Below are positions 1 to 5,767 of a stretch of DNA of 10,746 bases, piece by piece (within the stretch, counting starts at the first letter, position 1; each line of letters opens with the position of its first letter). The notes below the pieces were generated by a model. The model had not been told where the DNA came from and did no database searches. It saw only the letters and a program-made list of their open reading frames with translations. Source of the stretch: Candidatus Neomicrothrix sp. UBA825 (lineage in GTDB: Bacteria > Actinomycetota > Acidimicrobiia > Acidimicrobiales > UBA8592). The translations under genes were made by a program, and so were the position numbers. The stretch is from assembly GCA_002295705.1 (NCBI GenBank), contig DBHP01000087.1, positions 7,254 to 17,999 of the forward strand, in the 5' to 3' direction.

Positions 1-984
1 TCAACAGACCCACAAAATACGTTAGGACCCCAAGCCAGTGATTTTCAAAATGAATTACCTTTCATCATGAAAATTCTCGCAATCCGTGAACCCCTATCTA
101 TTCAAGTTCATCCGAACGCACAACAGGCTGAGGAGGGTTTTACATCCACGCTGCCCAGCCTTACTGCGGCACAATCGTATTCTTCACCTAGAGGAAAAGA
201 AGAAGTCGTGTGTGCACTAACAGAAACAGATCTTAAATTCGGTTTCAGAGAAGTAAACGAAATTCACTCAATCATTAACGCGGCAGGACACTCAGAACTC
301 TCTTGGTTAAAGAAAAGCCTCCCACAAGAAACACTGAGTGAAGACTTTAAAGAAGTTATTGAGAATATACTCTCAATGGATTCAGATAAGGTCCTATCAA
401 TTACCGCTACTGTCCTTTCCTCAGATCTGAGTGAAACTGTCATGAACGAAAAAGAGCTGACCTCTTTCGCTAACCTCACTGAAATGTATCCAGGTGATCC
501 AGGTCTGCTCTTATTTCTTTTTATGAACTTCGTAACTCTCAAACCCGGAGATTTCTTATATGTGTCTCCAGGAGTTACGCATGCCTACCTTCGCGGCAAT
601 GTTATTGAAATAACATCCAATAGCGACAATGTCATACGATGCGGACTCACTCCTAAACACGTAAACGCCAAAGAATTCTTATCCATTGCTTCTTTTACTT
701 CCGAGCGACCTCAGATACAAAAACCAGCAGAATCTCTTCACACATATAAATCACCGGCACCATTCATGTTGACCCGCCTTGATCTAAACGAAGAGTTCGA
801 GACCACTGTGCTTGGTCCGGAAATTTTGATATCAACGCAAAATAACTTCAATATCACAAACAAATCAGGGAACAGCATTCACGTAGAACAAGGTCAACCT
901 GTCTGGGTGCCGTATTCAGATGTCAGCTACAAAATAACTGGGAACTCTTTGATTTTTAGATGCGCTATAAACTCTGATTGCTGA
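1..984 (+). CDS. manA: Mannose-6-phosphate isomerase, type I (5'-truncated by window)
   Basis: Zinc-dependent cytoplasmic enzyme interconverting mannose-6-phosphate and fructose-6-phosphate, feeding GDP-mannose and glycan synthesis or mannose use. The frame is open from base 1. The ATG at 67 is internal: the 22 codons before it already read like the family (ending LPFIMKILA), so about 60 N-terminal residues probably lie outside the window. Visible signatures are PLSIQVHPN (residues 31-39 of the visible part), holding the Gln and His zinc ligands, and the C-terminal THAYLRG with the third ligand His, followed by NSDNVIRCGLTPKH of the active site. The usual NHKPE segment carrying the Glu ligand is changed to RGKEE; by alignment the Glu is kept but the neighbouring His is lost. 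The gene ends 3 bp before the convergent enoyl-CoA isomerase gene, with no terminator hairpin between them. Family assignment is firm; full activity is inferred. Confidence 0.9.
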   Translation, partial: STDPQNTLGPQASDFQNELPFIMKILAIREPLSIQVHPNAQQAEEGFTSTLPSLTAAQSYSSPRGKEEVVCALTETDLKFGFREVNEIHSIINAAGHSELSWLKKSLPQETLSEDFKEVIENILSMDSDKVLSITATVLSSDLSETVMNEKELTSFANLTEMYPGDPGLLLFLFMNFVTLKPGDFLYVSPGVTHAYLRGNVIEITSNSDNVIRCGLTPKHVNAKEFLSIASFTSERPQIQKPAESLHTYKSPAPFMLTRLDLNEEFETTVLGPEILISTQNNFNITNKSGNSIHVEQGQPVWVPYSDVSYKITGNSLIFRCAINSDC

Positions 985-987
985 GCT

Positions 988-1764
988 TTATTCACCAAGA
1001 CTATTGAAATCCGGGTCTCGTTTCTCAGCGAAAGCCTGCAATGCTTCAAGATTCGCTGGCTTTCCCAATAGTTCGGCGAATGCACTATCTTCTCGTTTTC
1101 GTGCTGCGTGAATACGTTCACGAATTGGATCCATAATGAGCTTTTTTGACGCTACGAGAGAACTGATGGGCTTTGCTGCTAGCACTTGAGCATGTTCCAT
1201 TGTGACATCTATCAATTCCTCATCGTTACAAAGTTTAAAAGCTAGTCCCATTGAAAAACATTCTTCCGCCGAAAGCCATTCAGAACTTAATAGAGTCCAA
1301 GCGGCATTCTGCCTTCCCATGATCGCAGGAAAAGTGAAACTACTAGCAGCTTCCGGCGCTAACGCTAAGTCCGTGAACGGACATTTCACTCGAGCGCTGT
1401 GAGACATAAAAACGATGTCAGATAATCCAAGAATTGTTACCCCAATCCCTAAACCAATTCCATTGACTGCACATAATAATGGCTTTGAAAAATCTACCAA
1501 CATGTCTGCCAAGCCAGGGAAGCCATGCTTACCTGGGGTGAACGCTGGATCAGCCATTCGTTGCCCCAACTCAACAACATCAGTTCCAGAAGAGAAACTA
1601 TCTCCATGACCAGTAATAACTACCACGGCAACAGTTGAATTATTTTCTGCCTCAATCAGCAATTCGGTAAGACTGTCATATTGCGCTTCGTTGAAAGCAT
1701 TTTTCGCTTCCGGCCTATTCAAACGTAATAGTCGGACTCTTCCTACATCTTCAACGTCAATCAC
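988..1764 (-). CDS. Enoyl-CoA hydratase/isomerase family protein, ECI2-like
   Basis: Crotonase-fold protein of 258 aa, the normal length for a single-domain member. The two oxyanion-hole segments are visible: SFSSGTDV (residues 56-63) and NGIGLGIG (101-108). The stretch PFTDLALAPEAASSFTFP (129-146) resembles the ECI2/PECI delta3,delta2-enoyl-CoA isomerases (PEGCSS-type motif). By alignment the first hydratase catalytic Glu position is Phe130, while Glu138 sits where isomerases carry their catalytic Glu. I therefore favour isomerisation of unsaturated acyl-CoAs over hydration, but crotonase substrates cannot be read from sequence alone. The start is GTG (1764-1762), preceded by an AGG-containing weak ribosome site. 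It overlaps the end of the upstream flavoprotein gene by 8 bp, which implies translational coupling. The pair suggests a cytoplasmic fatty-acid, terpenoid or other acyl-CoA degradation function. Confidence 0.87.
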   Translation of the reverse strand: MIDVEDVGRVRLLRLNRPEAKNAFNEAQYDSLTELLIEAENNSTVAVVVITGHGDSFSSGTDVVELGQRMADPAFTPGKHGFPGLADMLVDFSKPLLCAVNGIGLGIGVTILGLSDIVFMSHSARVKCPFTDLALAPEAASSFTFPAIMGRQNAAWTLLSSEWLSAEECFSMGLAFKLCNDEELIDVTMEHAQVLAAKPISSLVASKKLIMDPIRERIHAARKREDSAFAELLGKPANLEALQAFAEKRDPDFNSLGE

Positions 1765-2992
1765 TGAGACCTACTTTCTGAGCTTGTCTAGGCCACTTAT
1801 CATGACCCGGCCGGTTATCTTCAGGCACAATCCAACAATGCGTGCCCTGATAAATACTAGGCATGCACTTATTGCAATGAATACATGATCCATCTGAATC
1901 ATTACCTTCTTCCCAACGCTTCACGAGGTTAGGTTCTCGTAATAAGGCCCTACCGATTGCAACGAAATCAAACCCCTCATCAAGAGCTAGTTGCACAGTA
2001 GACAGATTGTTAATTCCACCGAGGAGAATCAACGGCATATCCACAGCTTCTCGAACAAGTCTTGCCTGTTCAAGAAAGTACGCTTCCTCGAACGGGTAAT
2101 ACGGCATAAACTTCTTCGCAGTTAACTTGAAACCGGTTTTCATAATGCGACTCGGAAAGATCTCTGCCATCTCATGTACAGGAACATCTCCTCGAAAAAA
2201 ATACATCGGATTCTCGAACGAACTGCCGCCAGTTAGTTCAATAGCGTCAAGCGCCCCATCGCTCTCGAGCATTTTTGCGACTTCAACGCATTCTTCTACA
2301 TGGAAACCAGTCTTTACCCCATCATCTAAGTTGAGCTTCGCAATTAGCGCAACATTTTCTTGGATGGCTTCCTTAACTCTTTTGGCTATTGTCCGAGCTA
2401 AACGTGCCCGGTTTTCAAGGGAACCACCCCATTCATCTTTTCGTTTATTGAGTTTAGGACTCAAGAAATTACTTATCAGATAGCCATGCCCAAAATGCAG
2501 TTCAATACAATCAAAGCCACTCTCGATGGCTAGTTTGGCCGCTGAGACGAAGTCAGCTATAACCCGTTGTATCTGCTCATCATCTGCTGGGGTTGTGTTT
2601 TTGAAACGAGTTTTTGAGAAAACCTTCGATGCAGATAGTGCAGGTCCACCGACTCCTATCCCCACAGGACCAGCATGACCAAGCTGAATGGAAGCAGCTA
2701 CGTCAAGGTCATGCATCGCATCTACGAAACATCGCAAACCAGGAACTGCTTCGTTCCGCATAACGATTTCATTAGGAGCGCCTTGCCCGTCGGGTGATAC
2801 CGCACAATATGCAAGGGTCGTCATTCCTATACGTCCCTTAGCGAAAGCTTTATGAAAATCAATGAGCGCATCTGTGACCATATTGTCAATAGCCATGCCT
2901 TCAAAAGTTGCTGCTTTAATAACGCGATTACGAAGCTCGACCGGCCCAAGCTTTTTTGGGGAAAAAACGGGATTAAATTCTGTGCGCATCAT
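1757..2992 (-). CDS. NADH:flavin oxidoreductase, Old Yellow Enzyme / 2,4-dienoyl-CoA reductase-like barrel
   Basis: FMN-binding TIM-barrel oxidoreductase of 411 aa. It starts with the family's N-terminal NPVFSPKKLGPVELRNRV. The substrate/FMN segment ELHFGHGYLISNFLSP (164-179) continues into DEWGGSLENRARL (186-198), and LLGGINN (323-329) with AIGRALLREP (345-354) forms the FMN phosphate site. The C-terminus holds Cys370, Cys373, Cys376 and Cys386 in a CxxCxxC-x9-C arrangement, a compact variant of the 4Fe-4S motif of bacterial 2,4-dienoyl-CoA reductases. The FAD/NAD(P)H domain found in full-length FadH-type enzymes is absent. There are two adjacent Met codons. The GGAG at 2998-2995 lies 2 nt from the first and 5 nt from the second, so translation from the second (2989) is likelier. 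It is first in the operon with the isomerase. The role is probably reduction of an enoate or enoyl-CoA; the substrate is unknown. Confidence 0.9.
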   Translation of the reverse strand: MMRTEFNPVFSPKKLGPVELRNRVIKAATFEGMAIDNMVTDALIDFHKAFAKGRIGMTTLAYCAVSPDGQGAPNEIVMRNEAVPGLRCFVDAMHDLDVAASIQLGHAGPVGIGVGGPALSASKVFSKTRFKNTTPADDEQIQRVIADFVSAAKLAIESGFDCIELHFGHGYLISNFLSPKLNKRKDEWGGSLENRARLARTIAKRVKEAIQENVALIAKLNLDDGVKTGFHVEECVEVAKMLESDGALDAIELTGGSSFENPMYFFRGDVPVHEMAEIFPSRIMKTGFKLTAKKFMPYYPFEEAYFLEQARLVREAVDMPLILLGGINNLSTVQLALDEGFDFVAIGRALLREPNLVKRWEEGNDSDGSCIHCNKCMPSIYQGTHCWIVPEDNRPGHDKWPRQAQKVGLSD

Positions 2993-3017
2993 TTCTCCTA
3001 CTCTATTCTACCCGACA

Positions 3018-3045
3018 GTTCCTGATCTCTCATCTTGATCAGAAC
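3018..3045. promoter_or_regulatory. Inverted repeat in divergent promoter region, candidate operator
   Basis: CTGATC (3022-3027) and GATCAG (3037-3042) form a perfect 6-bp inverted repeat with a 9-nt spacer. Allowing one extra C in the left arm, it extends to GTTC(C)TGATC against GATCAGAAC, 9 bp per arm. It lies in the 95-bp gap between the divergent flavoprotein and DsbA-like genes, placed to affect both. Possible -10 elements for the flavoprotein are TAGAAT (3010-3005) or TAGAGT (3005-3000), both without a good -35. Binding by a regulator such as a TetR-family protein is inference; no regulator gene is seen in the window. Confidence 0.4.
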
Positions 3046-3087
3046 CCGCTTCTACGACAACAATAGGAAAGGTACCGAAAGGAAAGT

Positions 3088-3792
3088 ATGAGTAATACCC
3101 CTACAGAAGTTGATTTCCATTTTGATGTGATGTGCCCTTGGGCGTATCAAACATCAAAGTGGATCCGAAATGTGCGGGAACAAAATGGATTGACCATTAA
3201 CTGGAAGTTTTTTAGCCTTGAGGAAGTGAATCTACGCGAAGGTAAGAAGCACCCGTGGGAACGAGACTGGTCATACGGTTGGTCAATGATGCGTATAGGG
3301 GCAATCCTTCGTCGCCAAAGCATGGATAATTTAGATAAATGGTACGAACGGTCGGGTCGCGCACTCCACGAGGAGGGGAAACGGCCACACGACCCTAATG
3401 TCGCTCGCCATCTTCTTGAAGAAATTGGGCTGGACCCAGACATTGTTGATGAATCACTCCTTGATGAATCAACACACGATGAAATAAAAAATGATCACCA
3501 ACGAGTTACTGATGCAGGCGGCTACGGAGTCCCGACACTATTTTTTGGGGATCATCCACTCTACGGACCAGTTCTTATTGACCCTCCCGAAGGGAAAAAA
3601 GCTATGCGCTTATGGGACACAGTCGTCTCATGGTTGGAATTTCCAGATCTATATGAGATGCAAAAATTAAAGTCGCTTCAAGACCAAGCTCGAATAGCGG
3701 AAACGTTTCAACCATATCTAGAAGCCCGGGACTGGATCAGTATCAATCGCGGGAAAGTTATCAATTTTGATGGATCACAAACAGAAGAATGA
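3088..3792 (+). CDS. DsbA/FrnE-family thioredoxin-fold protein (HCCA isomerase-like)
   Basis: Protein of 234 aa with a thioredoxin fold of the DsbA/2-hydroxychromene-2-carboxylate isomerase superfamily. Strand 1 (VDFHFDVMCPWAY, 8-20) carries the active-site position as CPWA, so Cys16 is present but the second Cys of a CxxC pair is not. A helical insertion spans roughly residues 50-140. The cis-Pro loop GGYGVPTLFF is at 144-153 (Pro149). No signal peptide is visible, so it is probably cytoplasmic. The single Cys fits a glutathione/mycothiol-type conjugation or isomerisation, or a mono-thiol reductase, rather than disulfide oxidation. AAAGGA at 3078-3083 is a good ribosome site 4 nt before the ATG. 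An 11-bp gap to the cupin gene indicates one transcript. The family is clear; the substrate is not. Confidence 0.82.
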   Translation: MSNTPTEVDFHFDVMCPWAYQTSKWIRNVREQNGLTINWKFFSLEEVNLREGKKHPWERDWSYGWSMMRIGAILRRQSMDNLDKWYERSGRALHEEGKRPHDPNVARHLLEEIGLDPDIVDESLLDESTHDEIKNDHQRVTDAGGYGVPTLFFGDHPLYGPVLIDPPEGKKAMRLWDTVVSWLEFPDLYEMQKLKSLQDQARIAETFQPYLEARDWISINRGKVINFDGSQTEE

Positions 3793-3803
3793 AATGAACC
3801 AGC

Positions 3804-4334
3804 ATGAATAGTCCACGTATTGAAGGGAAACTTCCGTCTTTCACTGAAATAAATGATGAAAAAGAAGTGCCATGGATTCCGGTAAAGAGTCAACGCAATG
3901 CTGATGGGACAGAATCACATGTGTGGGAAAAGTGGGTGGCCTTTTCTGAGGACCCAATGTATCTTGCTCTGTTTGCTCGCTGGGATCCTGGCATGATTGT
4001 GCGAAAGCATGGCCACTACAGCCCCCACGTACTTACTGTCCTGAAAGGAGAATTTACATGTGGGACCCGACTGTGCGGACCCGGAACTCATATCGAACTT
4101 CCACTCGGTGCAGACTTTGGCCCTTTCGTAGCTGGGGAAGAAGGAGTTGAATTGTACGAGGTGATGATGGGAGATCCACGGTCATGGAGCGATGATCCCC
4201 AAGCATTAGAAAAAGTTCTCTCCGAAAAAGACGTTACTCAACTACCTGACCCACAAATTGAGCTGCCAGCAGGCTTGGAAGATTTGAGAAAAGTTTTTCT
4301 TAAGGCTAGCGGTCAATCATCTGACCCAAAATAG
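3804..4334 (+). CDS. Cupin-domain protein
   Basis: Small beta-barrel protein of 176 aa with one cupin domain at about residues 50-125. Cupin motif 1 is visible as KHGHYSPHVLTVLKGEF (68-84), with His69, His71 and Glu83 as probable metal ligands. Motif 2 (GTHIELPLGADFGPFVAGEEG, roughly 94-114) has Phe105 where many relatives have the fourth-ligand His, so metal binding may be altered. No signal peptide is seen. It follows the DsbA-like gene by 11 bp without a strong Shine-Dalgarno sequence, which suggests coupling. The pairing hints that both act on the same small molecule, perhaps an aromatic or thiol-linked compound, but no enzymatic reaction can be assigned. The last 22 bp overlap the convergent 3' end of engB. 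Confidence 0.8.
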   Translation: MNSPRIEGKLPSFTEINDEKEVPWIPVKSQRNADGTESHVWEKWVAFSEDPMYLALFARWDPGMIVRKHGHYSPHVLTVLKGEFTCGTRLCGPGTHIELPLGADFGPFVAGEEGVELYEVMMGDPRSWSDDPQALEKVLSEKDVTQLPDPQIELPAGLEDLRKVFLKASGQSSDPK

Positions 4335-4912
4335 TTAACTATTTCAGAGCGCAACTGTGGAATACCACTCCCTGAATCTGCGCTAACCCAGAGAACATCA
4401 CTTTTATCAACACCCAGTTTTGACGTTAATTCTTGGCGCCGTTTACTGCTTTTTGAGGAACGAACCTTATCTGATTTTGTCGCAACGAAACGATATGGAA
4501 GATCAATGTGGTCAAGCCAATCAACCATCTGTAAGTCCAGTTCTGTAGGCCCAACCAAACTATCTATTAGAACAATAGTCCCACCCAGAGATTTGCTTTC
4601 CATCAGATACTCTTCAATCATTCGTCTCCACCGCTCCAGTTCTTGTTTCGGAGCTTTCGCAAATCCATAGCCAGGAAGATCAACCAACCAATGTCCAGAC
4701 CCTTCTGGTGATAGCTCATACACGTTTATTAATTGAGTCGCCCCAGGAGTTTTTGATGTCTTCGCTAATTTCTTTCGATTTGCGAGTGCATTAATTAGCG
4801 ATGACTTTCCAACATTCGAACGTCCCACGATAGCCAATTCAAGAACCCGGTCAGGCAACTGATGCAACCTGGAGGCAGATTGTAAAAACGTAATTGGTAG
4901 TGGAGAGGACAT
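4313..4912 (-). CDS. engB: Ribosome biogenesis GTPase EngB (YihA/YsxC)
   Basis: TRAFAC-class GTPase of 199 aa, the typical length, that assists assembly of the large ribosomal subunit in the cytoplasm. All G motifs are present: G1 GRSNVGKS (30-37), the G2 Thr within KTPGATQ (54-60), G3 DLPGYG (78-83), G4 TKSD (145-148) and G5 SAD (177-179). IDSLVGPTELDLQMVDWL (116-133) is also characteristic. The ATG at 4912 lacks a Shine-Dalgarno sequence. TACGCT at 4924-4919 is exactly 6 nt upstream, matching a leaderless -10 element, so it may be transcribed from its own promoter as well as by read-through from heliorhodopsin, 61 bp upstream on the same strand. Its 3' end overlaps the convergent cupin gene by 22 bp. 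Confidence 0.95.
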   Translation of the reverse strand: MSSPLPITFLQSASRLHQLPDRVLELAIVGRSNVGKSSLINALANRKKLAKTSKTPGATQLINVYELSPEGSGHWLVDLPGYGFAKAPKQELERWRRMIEEYLMESKSLGGTIVLIDSLVGPTELDLQMVDWLDHIDLPYRFVATKSDKVRSSKSSKRRQELTSKLGVDKSDVLWVSADSGSGIPQLRSEIVNYFGSDD

Positions 4913-4918
4913 TGCTCA

Positions 4919-4924
4919 AGCGTA
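4919..4924 (-). promoter_or_regulatory. Candidate -10 element for leaderless engB
   Basis: On the minus strand TACGCT is followed by 6 nt and then the engB ATG. This is the spacing expected if transcription starts at the A of ATG. No convincing -35 hexamer is found 16-18 nt further upstream, so the call rests on the -10 alone and on the same geometry at the heliorhodopsin gene. Confidence 0.35.
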
Positions 4925-4961
4925 GCCGAAGAGTCGTGACCAGCCGCAGAAGATTGAGGGA

Positions 4962-4986
4962 AGCGAACGTTCGCTAACTCGCTAAC
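4962..4986. repeat. 14-bp perfect palindrome plus 8-bp tandem duplication at the heliorhodopsin stop
   Basis: AGCGAACGTTCGCT (4962-4975) is a perfect palindrome. TCGCTAAC occurs twice in tandem at 4971-4978 and 4979-4986. Together they span the last codons and the TAG stop (4976-4974) of the heliorhodopsin gene. On the minus strand no T-run follows, so a classical intrinsic terminator is not supported. It could be a protein-binding palindrome acting on engB, an RNA processing stem, or a recent duplication scar. Confidence 0.6.
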
Positions 4987-5732
4987 GAACCTGAATACAC
5001 CTGCCATGCGAGCAGTGATTTCGCTATAAAGCTGAGAACGATGTAAATTCGTTCTCCATAAAGGTAATTCACCCATTTCCCCTTGGCTCGATACTGTTTC
5101 CATTGCACCAAAGCGAAACAGTTAAAGAAAATAAAGATCGAGATAACAATCCCATACACAAACCCAGGTGTCGTGCTTTCAGGCGGACCCTTCGGTGCTA
5201 TTAAGTTAAAGATTGTAGCTATCCATGGGATTGAACCAGCAAAGCAACCAAACCAGAATGGTAACAGATCACCATTTCCTGCTTTCACATAGCGTTCTTG
5301 AAGCCAGCCAAACAGAATCATGCAAACATTAACGCCACCGATTCCAAGCAACGCTATGTAATCAGAGGTTCCGTTTAACTGCAGGATGACAATAATCATC
5401 AACGTGGAAGAAACCGAATACTCAACCCAACGGTAAGTATTGATACCCCTGCTAAGGTTTAACTCATATTTCTTGAAGGTTGATGGCATACAAATATAGA
5501 AGTGAAAGAATGCTGACAACGCCATGAATCCTGCAACCATATAACTAATGTTCAAGTTGAATAAGTTGATAGGGTCGGAAAAGTTTCCTGTGCCTGGGGC
5601 TTCTGTTAAATACGTTGCTACCACTGGAAGTGACGCATCATTCGACAGTATCAAGATCAAAATAAACGACACCAAATGAAGGCAACCTGCCCTGAAATTA
5701 AGTTTTTTGAGATTCTGCATATCTGTTCTCAT
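4974..5732 (-). CDS. Heliorhodopsin (retinal-binding seven-helix photoreceptor)
   Basis: Membrane protein of 252 aa with seven hydrophobic segments at about 12-30, 60-81, 102-118, 124-143, 156-178, 190-210 and 226-248. Helix 3 has RWVEYSVSS with Glu104, equivalent to counterion Glu107 of heliorhodopsin 48C12. Helix 7 has GERIYIVLSFIAKSLLAW with Lys238 (Schiff-base Lys241) and Ser234. His19 and His77 match the two buried histidines (His23, His80). Stretches such as MILFGWLQE, GDLLPFWFGC and PGFVYGI match 48C12 as I recall it. The family sits inverted in the membrane (N-terminus inside), binds all-trans retinal and generally does not pump; it is thought to be a slow-photocycle sensor or regulator. 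The ATG at 5732 is favoured over Met5 because a leaderless promoter sits 6 nt before it. No retinal-synthesis gene or obvious signalling partner is in the window; engB is the downstream neighbour. Confidence 0.96.
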   Translation of the reverse strand: MRTDMQNLKKLNFRAGCLHLVSFILILILSNDASLPVVATYLTEAPGTGNFSDPINLFNLNISYMVAGFMALSAFFHFYICMPSTFKKYELNLSRGINTYRWVEYSVSSTLMIIVILQLNGTSDYIALLGIGGVNVCMILFGWLQERYVKAGNGDLLPFWFGCFAGSIPWIATIFNLIAPKGPPESTTPGFVYGIVISIFIFFNCFALVQWKQYRAKGKWVNYLYGERIYIVLSFIAKSLLAWQVYSGSLAS

Positions 5733-5738
5733 AGGGGA

Positions 5739-5767
5739 AGAGTACCGATCATTGGGACGCTCTTCAA
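5739..5767 (-). promoter_or_regulatory. Leaderless promoter of the heliorhodopsin gene
   Basis: On the minus strand TTGAAG (5767-5762) and TACTCT (5744-5739) are separated by exactly 17 bp and resemble -35 and -10 hexamers of the housekeeping sigma factor. The -10 is followed by 6 nt (TCCCCT) and then the ATG, and no Shine-Dalgarno sequence is present, so the transcript would begin at or next to the start codon. TCTTCAA occurs (plus-strand reading) at 5761-5767, overlapping the -35, and again at 5781-5787, 20 bp apart, a possible regulator half-site pair. Confidence 0.6.

Noticed and set aside
4962..4986. SOS/LexA box at GAACGTTC and GTTCG...CGAAC.
   Set aside because: The actinobacterial LexA site needs GAAC-N4-GTTC; here the halves abut or are too far apart.
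4795..5103. A 102-codon minus-strand frame bridging the ends of heliorhodopsin and engB.
   Set aside because: It overlaps two clearly real genes in another frame, has no recognisable domain or ribosome site, and its composition reads like an out-of-frame shadow.
4974..5732. A proton- or sodium-pumping type-1 rhodopsin.
   Set aside because: No DTE/DTD-type or NDQ-type helix 3 motif is present; the helix 3 and helix 7 motifs and the two histidines are those of heliorhodopsin.
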